From CAVQND01 sp049518415 (GTDB taxonomy: Bacteria > Verrucomicrobiota > Verrucomicrobiia > Limisphaerales > UBA8199): a stretch of 64,000 nucleotides of DNA. This document shows, one piece after another, positions 33,867-41,384 of the stretch (position 1 is its first letter; every line of letters begins with the position of its first letter). The stretch covers positions 33,657 to 97,656 of the forward strand of contig JBEKRX010000010.1 in the NCBI GenBank assembly GCA_049518415.1, read 5' to 3'. Under the pieces are notes generated by a model. It saw only the letters and a program-made list of their open reading frames with translations. It ran no database searches and was not told where the DNA came from. The position numbers and the translations under genes are program-made.

Positions 33867-36016
33867 AAACACCGATTCCTGGGCGGATCCGTCGCGCCTG
33901 TCTTCAAATCTGCCTTTTCGGCGCGGCGCTCCCGGCAACCTTCGCCGCCGATCTGAACTGGATTCAAACGGCGCGGGTGTTCTTGATCGACGCTTATCAG
34001 CCGCCTTTTGCGCCGAAACTCGAGTACGACGCCGAGGCGCTGGCGCGGACGATGGTCGAGCTGCATGCCAACACGGTGCGCATTTCAACCATGGGAAAGT
34101 ACTCGACGATACAAGGAGTCCGGTTCTCCACTCATCCCGAGCTTGGCGCTCGGGATGTGCTGGCGGAGACGATCGCCGCCTGCAAATCGCGCGGCATCCG
34201 CACCGTTGCCTACATATCGACCGGACATAAACTGGCGTGGTCGATGGTGACCAAGGATTATCCGGAATACGCACAGCGGGTGCGTCCCGGCGGCGGACCC
34301 AACCGCGACCACATGTATGTCGGCGAGGATCACGGGACGGTGTGCTGGAACACTCCCTATCGGAAGGCCTACCTGGACCTCGTGGAGCATGTGGTGCGGG
34401 ACTATGCGGTGGATGGCCTCTATTTCGACACTTGGCGCCCGTTCTACTTCTGGCCGGGACTGAAGGTCTGCTATTGCGATGGATGCCGGAACGGTTTTCA
34501 GCGGGCCTCGGGCAAGGCTATCCCCTGGCATGAGCGGGAGGGGGATTACACCAAGCAAGACCACGAGGTCATCGCGGAGTATCACCAATGGTACCAGGAA
34601 CAACTGATGAGCGTCCTCCAGGAGGTTCGGCGGATGGTAAAGGCCCACAAAGACATTCCGCTGATTTATAACCTGAACAGTGCTGACAATATGGCGAATG
34701 AGGACCCGCGCATTCTCAGGGCGATGGACGCCTTTCTGTACGAGCGCGGCCACTCGCTGCTGGAGCGCGCCGAAGGCGTCAGCCTGGCCCGCGCGGCGGG
34801 ATTGGGCGTCTGGCCCTACGTGGGGGTTTATAACAACTGGCCTCGAGTCATCCCCAATGGGCTCGACTATCAACAGGAGATCTTCACCACCGCGGCCTTT
34901 GGCGGGGCTCCCATTATTGCCCAACCGTACGCTTACGTGACGCAGGCGGAAAACCGGCGCTGGGTCAGCCTCCCGTTCTCCGTCCTGAAAGACCATGAGC
35001 GGGAACTCGAGGGGGCTGAGAATGTGCCCTATGTTGCCGTTGTGCAAGCGACTCGAAACCCGCCCGGGCATGCGCAAACCGGGTGGTTTTGGAAGGCGGA
35101 TGTCCGGTCATCCACGCTCGGCGCATTCGCCGCCTGTCTCTACGGTCATGTTCAAGTCTCCTCCGTTCCCCAGGCGGTGCTGGATGAGCCCGAGAGGTTG
35201 GCCCGCTATCGGGTTCTTTATCTGGCGGATATCCCCCAGCTCACGTCCCGCCGCCGGGAGAACCTCGAACGGTTTGTCGAGCACGGCGGCGGACTGCTGG
35301 CTTGCTATGGGACGTCGCTCTACGGCGCGGCGGGCGAGCGTCTGGAACGATTTGAACTTGAACCTTTGTTGCGGGTTCGTCCAGCGCATCCCCAGGGGGA
35401 GCTGGAGGAAACCCTGAACAGCTACCGGTGCATGACTGGCGGACCCAACGACCTGTATCTCACCCCGCACGCCACCCTCGATGGGCCGCTGGTCCCCCTC
35501 GGGTACTTCGAACCGGTCGAACTGTTGGACGGCGGGTCCACGATGATGGATATCGTCACTGGCGATGGACGCCGTCCGATTCTGCCGGGTGTCGTCACCT
35601 CCACCCACGGCCAAGGCCGCGTGGTTTACCTGGCGTCGTCCCTGGAGAGTCTCTACAGTTCGACCAAGGAGTCGGTGCTGGGCAGTTGTCTGCGAAACCT
35701 GGTCGAATATGCCGCCGCCACGCCGCCGCCTTATCAGGTCACTGCACCGAGCTCGCTGATTGCCAACTTGACCCGGAATGGAAACCGCCGCGTGCTCCAC
35801 TTGTTGAACTGGACCACGGAGCCGGACAACGAGAGCGGATACTTGCCTCCCGTCGAGAATGTTTGCGTGCGTTTGAGGATACCCGGGGGCAGGCAGGTGC
35901 GCCGGCTCGCGGGTTTCCCCGAGACGTCGTTCCGACACAAGCAGTCCGGGCAAGAACTGGAATTGCGTTTCCCTCGGATCGATGCTTACGAGGGGATCAC
36001 TTTTGAATTGCAGTGA
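33863..36016 (+). CDS. secreted GHL-type putative glycoside hydrolase with GATase-like trimerisation domain
   Basis: The 717-residue protein has a signal peptide (CLQICLFGAALPATFAADL). The first ~350 residues form a barrel like the hypothetical glycosyl hydrolase (GHL6-type) and GH42 families: VRISTMGKYST, GIRTVAYISTG, DGLYFDTWRPFYFWPGLKVCYCDGC with the C-x-C-x2-C cluster typical of these enzymes, and AMDAFLYERG. Residues ~380-580 resemble the beta-galactosidase trimerisation (GATase-like) domain: YLADIPQLTSRRRENLERFVEHGGGLL, GQGRVVYLASSLE. The C-terminus is beta-rich. ATG overlaps the MFS stop (ATGA), so translation is coupled. It likely releases the sugar imported by the neighbour; exact linkage unknown. 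Confidence 0.78.
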   Translation: MKTPIPGRIRRACLQICLFGAALPATFAADLNWIQTARVFLIDAYQPPFAPKLEYDAEALARTMVELHANTVRISTMGKYSTIQGVRFSTHPELGARDVLAETIAACKSRGIRTVAYISTGHKLAWSMVTKDYPEYAQRVRPGGGPNRDHMYVGEDHGTVCWNTPYRKAYLDLVEHVVRDYAVDGLYFDTWRPFYFWPGLKVCYCDGCRNGFQRASGKAIPWHEREGDYTKQDHEVIAEYHQWYQEQLMSVLQEVRRMVKAHKDIPLIYNLNSADNMANEDPRILRAMDAFLYERGHSLLERAEGVSLARAAGLGVWPYVGVYNNWPRVIPNGLDYQQEIFTTAAFGGAPIIAQPYAYVTQAENRRWVSLPFSVLKDHERELEGAENVPYVAVVQATRNPPGHAQTGWFWKADVRSSTLGAFAACLYGHVQVSSVPQAVLDEPERLARYRVLYLADIPQLTSRRRENLERFVEHGGGLLACYGTSLYGAAGERLERFELEPLLRVRPAHPQGELEETLNSYRCMTGGPNDLYLTPHATLDGPLVPLGYFEPVELLDGGSTMMDIVTGDGRRPILPGVVTSTHGQGRVVYLASSLESLYSSTKESVLGSCLRNLVEYAAATPPPYQVTAPSSLIANLTRNGNRRVLHLLNWTTEPDNESGYLPPVENVCVRLRIPGGRQVRRLAGFPETSFRHKQSGQELELRFPRIDAYEGITFELQ

Positions 36017-36137
36017 GGCCGACCACCGCCTCTTGAGGGACTCATATGAGATTCCGAAGACACCTTCCCCCTCGTAGCCTCAAGCGGTCCCGTCTCTTGA
36101 GGGGGCGGTTTGGGCCATTGCTCTCATTGAACATCGC

Positions 36138-36413
36138 GTGCGCCCTCACGGCCGCGAGAACAGCGACAAATACGTGTACGCCCTTTCCAACAACGGTTTC
36201 TGGGACAACGGTGATAACCTGATCCTCGGCTGCGTAGCCAGGGAAAAAATCCGAAATCTCAAGAGCGCAGACTGGGAGTATTACGCCGGCGGAGACGGCC
36301 TCGAATCGCAGAACTGGATCCAGGACATGAACCGGGCCAAACTCGTTTTGGATAGCCCCTGTACGGTGCAGAAATTCATCCGCCCCCATGACGAATCGCA
36401 GAATGCGTTTTGA
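36138..36413 (+). pseudogene. remnant of a secreted-protein gene
   Basis: An ~90-residue open stretch (KYVYALSNNGFWDNGDNLILGCV, SADWEYYAGGDG, NWIQDM) reads as an internal piece of a beta-propeller-like protein, of the kind seen in DUF4185-like families. It lacks a start with a signal peptide and ends at a stop after DESQNAF without a folded C-terminus. The surrounding sequence has no continuation in any frame that I can follow. It lies next to an integrase remnant, suggesting that rearrangement removed the rest. Confidence 0.4.
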
Positions 36414-36485
36414 GTTCGCGCGGCTCGCCGGCGCCGGTATGCTGTCGCCGATGAACCCAGCTCCCAGAATCCGGCCCACCCGTTG

Positions 36486-36746
36486 ATGGCCAAGGTTCAG
36501 CAGCTTTTCAGCCGCGACCTGGCCCTGGCAAACGATTACCTGCGCCAGGAGAACCAGATTCTGCGCGGCAAGTTGGGCAGCCGGGCGCCCCTGACCGAGG
36601 CAGACCGGCGCATTCTCGTCCAGTACGGCCTGCGGATTAAGGAGCGCCTCGCGGCTCGGGCGTTTTTTTCTTTGCAAGCAGGCGTCGCTCGCGTACAAAG
36701 CACGCGCGCAAACAAATCACGGCGCCTGAGTTGCAGTGTCGGATAA
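36486..36746 (+). mobile_element. truncated integrase/transposase N-terminus (IS481-like type)
   Basis: Residues MAKVQQLFSRDLALANDYLRQENQILRGKL, followed by APLTEADRRILVQYGLRIKERLA, match the N-terminal coiled-coil and helix-turn-helix region of DDE integrases found in many verrucomicrobial and planctomycete insertion sequences. After about residue 57 the match stops and the frame continues as unrelated sequence to a stop at 36746. The whole catalytic domain is missing. No terminal inverted repeats were found. It borders the 14-kb Hdr/Met/Glt operon, whose first ATG is 7 bp downstream. Confidence 0.55.
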
Positions 36747-36752
36747 CGCGTT

Positions 36753-37529
36753 ATGAACCAGCTCGACCAGACGGTCGAGGAGTACTTGAGGGCCATCGGA
36801 GCGAGTTGCCCGCGTTTACTCTTCGCCTTGCAGGAAAGCCCGGAAGCGGTGTGGGGCGAGATCATGAGAATGGAATCGGCCGGCTATGCCTTCCAGGAGG
36901 TCTGCTCCGGTGTCCAGGACAAATCAGCCGCGGCGCGCGAAATCATGACCCTCGTCGAGGCTCTGCGCGTCCAAATGGCCAAAGACGGGCTCATTGACTA
37001 TGAGGAGTTTGCCGCGTTCCGGCAGGGCGTATCGGCCATCCAGCGTTGCGCGAACCGGTTGCGGAATTCGTTCGGTGAACAAGGCCCAAGGAGCAATCGC
37101 CGCTTGAAGACTTGCGTTTTTTACTGCTCGAACAATTTGGACGCAGGCCGGTTGGCCGATCTTGGCGAGGAACTGGGCGGAGACACGGTCAAGACCATCG
37201 GTCTGCCGTGCTCCGGAAAAGTGGATGTGCCTTACCTTATCAAAGCCCTGGAAACGGGCGCGGACGGGGTGGCGGTTGTGGCCTGCAAGAAGGAGGAGTG
37301 CCGCCACTTCGAGGGCAGCCGGCGCGCCCACAAACGCGCCGAGGCGGTCGAATCGCTGTTGGAGGAAATCGGACTCGGCGCGGGACGGATGGCCGTCATC
37401 GAGTGCGCGCCAGGCGCGGCCGGGCAGGTCTGTGACGAAATCAAGCAGTTCATTGAACGGGTCAGAAGTCTGCCCCAAGGACGCACCCCCAGCGATGCGA
37501 TGAACCAACAGGAACGTATGGTGGCATGA
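36753..37529 (+). CDS. MvhD-like iron-sulfur protein with N-terminal extension
   Basis: The 258-residue protein is the first gene of the ten-gene operon. Residues ~115-235 match the MvhD/FrhD family that passes electrons to HdrA: YCSNN, GLPCSGKVDVPYLIKALETGADGVAVVACKKEECRHFEGSRRAHKRAEAVESLLEEIGL. The canonical first Cys cluster (FCC-x2-C) is reduced to one Cys, so the [2Fe-2S] site is altered. The N-terminal ~110 residues (EEYLRAIGASCPRLLFAL, GYAFQEVC) form a helical region I do not recognise. A canonical MvhD is encoded at the other end of the operon, so this one likely has a separate docking role. ATGA overlap with metF. Confidence 0.75.
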   Translation: MNQLDQTVEEYLRAIGASCPRLLFALQESPEAVWGEIMRMESAGYAFQEVCSGVQDKSAAAREIMTLVEALRVQMAKDGLIDYEEFAAFRQGVSAIQRCANRLRNSFGEQGPRSNRRLKTCVFYCSNNLDAGRLADLGEELGGDTVKTIGLPCSGKVDVPYLIKALETGADGVAVVACKKEECRHFEGSRRAHKRAEAVESLLEEIGLGAGRMAVIECAPGAAGQVCDEIKQFIERVRSLPQGRTPSDAMNQQERMVA

Positions 37530-38428
37530 AAGTTGATGGCCAACTCGCCAGAAGGATCGAGAACGGAGAGTTTATCATTACCGCCGAGCATGCGCCCCCG
37601 ACCACGGCGACTCTGTCTGCCACGGAAGCGGCCTTGAAAGCCTTGGGCGGCAAGCTCACGGCGGTCAACATGGGCGACAACCAACACGGCGTGGCGCTGT
37701 CTTCCCTGGCCGCCTCGGCGGCGGCGCTCAAAACGGGCCTCGAGCCGGTTCTCCAAATGGTCACCCGCGACCGGAACCGCATCGCCCTCCAGTCCGATTT
37801 GCTGGGAGCTGCCAGTCTGGGGATCAAGAATGTGCTTTGTTTGTCCGGCTATCATCAGACGCTGATCGGCTGTCCGGAGGCCACAAACGTTTTCGACATC
37901 GATTCCACGCAGTTTATCGCCATGACCACTCGGATGTGCGAGCAGGGCCTGCTGGCCGACGGGAGGAAGATCGACGGGCCATTTTCGATGTTGGTGGGAG
38001 CGGTGGCCAATCCCTTCCTGAAGCCGCTGGAACTCAACCTGATCAGGCTCCACCGAAAAATCGAGGCTGGCGCCAGGTTCATTCAAACGCACGCGGTCTT
38101 TGACCTCGACATGTTCAGCCAATGGCTCGAGGCCGTTTGCCAGGCAGGTCTTGCGAAGAAGGTCGCGATTCTGGCCGGCGTGCTCCCCTTGGAGAGCGCA
38201 GCGGAGGCCCAGAAGCTGCGGGAGACCCATCCCGATTTTTACGTCCCGAAGGAAGTGATGGAAAGGCTCCAAGCCCCTGGCCACGGCGCCGGGAAACCGG
38301 GCTGGGCGATCTGCGTGGAAACCATCCAGAAACTAAAGACGATGGAGGGGGTGCGCGGGATTCATATTCTCTCGGGTGGCAAAGAAGCTGTGGTGCCGGA
38401 GCTGTTTGCGGCCGCCGGGCTGTCGTGA
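37526..38428 (+). CDS. metF: methylenetetrahydrofolate reductase, MetF
   Basis: The 300-residue protein is the barrel domain only (no regulatory C-terminus, as in bacterial and acetogen MetF). It reduces 5,10-methylene-THF to 5-methyl-THF using FAD. Segments seen: FIITAEHAPP near the start (family: EhxPP), AVNMGDNQHG, EPVLQMVTRDRNRIALQSDLLGAASLGIKNVLCLSGYH, GARFIQTHAVFD and AILAGVLPL. It is encoded with metV and Hdr genes, as in Moorella thermoacetica, where MetF works in a MetFV-HdrABC-MvhD complex fed with electrons from NADH instead of binding NADH itself. The first gene overlaps it; a GGGAG site precedes the next gene. Confidence 0.9.
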   Translation: MKVDGQLARRIENGEFIITAEHAPPTTATLSATEAALKALGGKLTAVNMGDNQHGVALSSLAASAAALKTGLEPVLQMVTRDRNRIALQSDLLGAASLGIKNVLCLSGYHQTLIGCPEATNVFDIDSTQFIAMTTRMCEQGLLADGRKIDGPFSMLVGAVANPFLKPLELNLIRLHRKIEAGARFIQTHAVFDLDMFSQWLEAVCQAGLAKKVAILAGVLPLESAAEAQKLRETHPDFYVPKEVMERLQAPGHGAGKPGWAICVETIQKLKTMEGVRGIHILSGGKEAVVPELFAAAGLS

Positions 38429-38440
38429 CCGGGAGAAAGC

Positions 38441-39838
38441 GTGCCGGAAAAATATCATATCAAGACACGTCCGGTGCCCCCGCGACGGCCGCGCATCGGC
38501 AAACACGGCGTGGTGGACTGGCGGGAGGACTGCGCCCGGTGCCATAACTGCGTGAAGAAGGCCTGCGTCTATGACCGCTACCGGCAGGAGGCGGAGTATA
38601 TTCGCAACCTGAGCGACGTGGAGGCGCTGTTCTTCGAGTGCATGGGGTGTTTCTCGTGCGTGCAGGATTGCACCAAGGGCCTCTTGTGCCTGTCCGTAAA
38701 TCCCGTCTATGAAAGCCTTGGGAACAGCTACTGGAAACCGGACATCATCAAAACCACGTGGCTCCAGGCTGAAACCGCGAAAATCCCCGTCTCGGGCGCG
38801 GGCTACCAGGGGCCGTTTTCCGGCCCTGGTTTCGACTCGATGTGGACGGACATGTCGGAGATTGTTCGTCCGACCCGCGACGGGATTCACGGCCGGGAGT
38901 ACATCAGCACGGCGGTTGACATCGGACGCAAGCCTCCGTTCCTGGCTTTACAGGGAAGCCAGGTCGCGGCCGAGCTGCCCCCCCTGGTGTCGATCCCGAT
39001 GCCGCTGATCATCGATCTAAGTTCGCCGGCGCATACTTTGCCGCAGCTCGATGCCGTGATCGAACAGACGGCTGCGGCGACCGACTTGATCGCGATCCTG
39101 GATGCCGGACACCAGCAGGCCACCGAGAAGCACCTGCGTCATATCGCGTTTTATCTGGGTCCCGACAGTGCCCCAGTGCCGGCCGATGTCCTGAGAAAGA
39201 CCAGGCTGGTGGAAATCGCGGACAGCCCCACGGTGACCGAGCGCATCAAGGCAATCAAGAAGATCCACCCGGAGATCGTCGCCTCGATCAGGGTCGAGCT
39301 GACCGCAACGGGCCTCGGGCGCGCCCTCGAGCTGGCCGGGTGGCCAGAAGTGGAGGTGATCCATATCGTGGCGGACGCCAACGGCAACGAAATCGGAGCG
39401 CAACCGCCGCGATTTCTGAAGGACATGATCCGGCAGCTCCATACCGCCCTCATCGAGAAGGGGACCCGGGACGAGATCACGCTCATGGCCGGGGGCGGAA
39501 TTGCGCTGCCGGAACACCTGGCCAAAGCCATCATTTGCGGCGCGGACCTGGTGACCATCAATCTGCCGTTGCTGATCGCGCTGGAATGTCATCTGTGTGA
39601 GAGCTGCAAACCGGGGCGGCCGTGCCCAGCCAGGCTGGAGACCATCGATCGCGATTTTGCCGTGGGCCGCATGACGAATCTGATCGCGGCCTGGCATGAC
39701 CAGTTGGTCGAAGTGATGGGGGCAATGGGCATGCGCGAGGTGCGTCGTCTGCGCGGCGATGTCGGCCGCGCCATGTTCTTTGAGCAACTTGAGGAGGAAA
39801 CCTTCGGCAAGCTTTATGGCACCAGAAAGACGCATTGA
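38441..39838 (+). CDS. glutamate-synthase-like FMN-domain protein 1, degenerate
   Basis: This 465-residue protein starts with GTG (38441), 12 bp after metF, with GGGAG ahead. The N-terminus carries two Cys clusters of ferredoxin kind (C31, C34, C37, C42; C67, C70, C73, C77). The rest aligns with the FMN/alpha-beta barrel of archaeal-type GltB. At the place where its neighbour has the flavin-site GGYGGTGAAP it has ADANGNEIGAQPP, and the front of the barrel is much shorter. The Cys cluster CHLCESCKPGRPC near the end is kept. It may be a non-catalytic partner or electron relay paired with the next protein. It overlaps the next gene by 23 bp. Confidence 0.75.
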   Translation: MPEKYHIKTRPVPPRRPRIGKHGVVDWREDCARCHNCVKKACVYDRYRQEAEYIRNLSDVEALFFECMGCFSCVQDCTKGLLCLSVNPVYESLGNSYWKPDIIKTTWLQAETAKIPVSGAGYQGPFSGPGFDSMWTDMSEIVRPTRDGIHGREYISTAVDIGRKPPFLALQGSQVAAELPPLVSIPMPLIIDLSSPAHTLPQLDAVIEQTAAATDLIAILDAGHQQATEKHLRHIAFYLGPDSAPVPADVLRKTRLVEIADSPTVTERIKAIKKIHPEIVASIRVELTATGLGRALELAGWPEVEVIHIVADANGNEIGAQPPRFLKDMIRQLHTALIEKGTRDEITLMAGGGIALPEHLAKAIICGADLVTINLPLLIALECHLCESCKPGRPCPARLETIDRDFAVGRMTNLIAAWHDQLVEVMGAMGMREVRRLRGDVGRAMFFEQLEEETFGKLYGTRKTH

Positions 39839-41384
39839 AGAGCTACTGCCTGAGAACACGCTGAAGACACGCGTGCCGCAGGAAAAGGTGGAGCGGGTCA
39901 CCCGACCGGCCCCGTCCCGCTATCGCAATGAAATCGCCAAGTACCTTGTCCATCGCAGCCCGGACTGTCGGCGCTGCGGGAAGTGCGGGGAGGTTTGTCC
40001 CCACCAGGTCCACGTGCGCAACCCCGGCTACAAGTATTTTGGTGAGCCGCTCCATCACTTGTGCATCGGGCCGGCCTGCGCAAAGACCGGCCACGATTGC
40101 GTGACCCATTGCCCGCAAGGAGCCCTGCAGGTCCGGGAAAATCCGATGTATCATGCGCTGGGCGATTATCGCTGGTCGGGTGATTTGATTCTGGCGACGT
40201 GGAAAATGGCTGAGACCGGCGAGGTGCCGCCGGCTGCCTACGATTACGATTATGAGGGCGGCCATTCCGGCGGTGGTTTCGACCGGCTCCGGTTCAAATT
40301 CCCCGAGCGACCGCCCATGGCCCTGCGCGAGGACCAGATCGACACGAGCCTGCTGCTCAACAAGCGCGACGATGGCCGGCCTAAGATCAAGATTGATGTG
40401 CCCTGGTATGGAGGCGGCATGTCCTTCGGGTCGGTGAGCAATGTCACCCAGTTGGCCAAAGCCAGGGCGGCGGTGGCGTTTAATACCTTTACCTGCACGG
40501 GCGAGGGCGGATACATGGAGCGGCTGAGGCCGTATGACGACCATGTGATTACGCAGGTGGCCACGGGCCTGTTCGGCGTGCGCGAAGAAACCATCCAGCG
40601 GGTGCCGATCGTGGAGTTCAAGTATGCCCAGGGCGCCAAGCCGGGTCTGGGCGGGCACCTCCTGGGCGACAAGGTCACGATCGATGTAGCCAGGATGCGC
40701 GAGTCGGTGGTGGGTTTCTCGCTCTTCTCCCCGTTCCCCTTCCATAGCGTCTATTCCATCGAAGACCACATGAAGCACATCGAGTGGGTCAAGCATGTGA
40801 ACCGGCGCGCCTTGATCTCGACGAAGGTTTCCACGCCTACGGATGTGGATATGGTGGCGGTGGGCAGTTACTCCGCGGGCACTCATATCGTCCACATTGA
40901 CGGCGGCTATGGCGGGACCGGCGCGGCGCCGGACATCGCCAAGAAGAACATCGCCATGCCCATCGAATACGCCATTGGCAAAGTCCACCGTTTTCTAATG
41001 GATGAAGGGGTCCGGGACAAGGTGACCTTGATTGCCAGCGGCGGCCTTCGCTCGGCCTATGATGTGGCCAAGGCCATTGCCCTGGGGGCGGATGGAGTGG
41101 TCATCGGGACGGCGGAAATGGTGGCGCTGGGGTGTGTGCGGTGCAGCCGCTGTGAGAGCGGCCGCGGTTGTCCGCGCGGCATCGCCACGACCGACCCCGA
41201 GCTTTCCCAGAAGATGGAGATTGATTGGGGCACCCAGCGGTTGATCAACCTTTACAGTGCCTGGCGCAAGGTGCTCCTCTCAATTCTGCAACGCCTGGGC
41301 CTGCGCAGCGTCAGCGAACTGCGCGGACGCACCGACCTCATGATGCACCTGGATTATACGAACGACCTGGCGAGAACCTCATGA
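39816..41384 (+). CDS. glutamate-synthase-like FMN-domain protein 2 (GltB synthase domain)
   Basis: ATG at 39816 gives 522 residues. The N-terminal part has two ferredoxin-like Cys clusters (C51, C54, C57, C61; C83, C88, C95, C99). From ~120 it is the GltB FMN domain: PWYGGGMSFGSVSN, NTFTCTGEGGYMERL, FKYAQGAKPGLGGHLLGDKVT, STPTDVDMVAVGSYSAG, HIDGGYGGTGAAP, LIASGGLRSAYDVAKAIALGADGVVIGTAEMVALGCVRCSRCESGRGCPRGIATTDP. It has the FMN and [3Fe-4S] elements, so the ammonia-to-2-oxoglutarate step looks possible. The amidotransferase partner follows with an ATGA overlap. Electrons could come through its ferredoxin clusters from the HdrA/NAD(P)H module of the operon. N-methylglutamate-synthase-like activity is an alternative. 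Confidence 0.85.
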   Translation: MAPERRIEELLPENTLKTRVPQEKVERVTRPAPSRYRNEIAKYLVHRSPDCRRCGKCGEVCPHQVHVRNPGYKYFGEPLHHLCIGPACAKTGHDCVTHCPQGALQVRENPMYHALGDYRWSGDLILATWKMAETGEVPPAAYDYDYEGGHSGGGFDRLRFKFPERPPMALREDQIDTSLLLNKRDDGRPKIKIDVPWYGGGMSFGSVSNVTQLAKARAAVAFNTFTCTGEGGYMERLRPYDDHVITQVATGLFGVREETIQRVPIVEFKYAQGAKPGLGGHLLGDKVTIDVARMRESVVGFSLFSPFPFHSVYSIEDHMKHIEWVKHVNRRALISTKVSTPTDVDMVAVGSYSAGTHIVHIDGGYGGTGAAPDIAKKNIAMPIEYAIGKVHRFLMDEGVRDKVTLIASGGLRSAYDVAKAIALGADGVVIGTAEMVALGCVRCSRCESGRGCPRGIATTDPELSQKMEIDWGTQRLINLYSAWRKVLLSILQRLGLRSVSELRGRTDLMMHLDYTNDLARTS

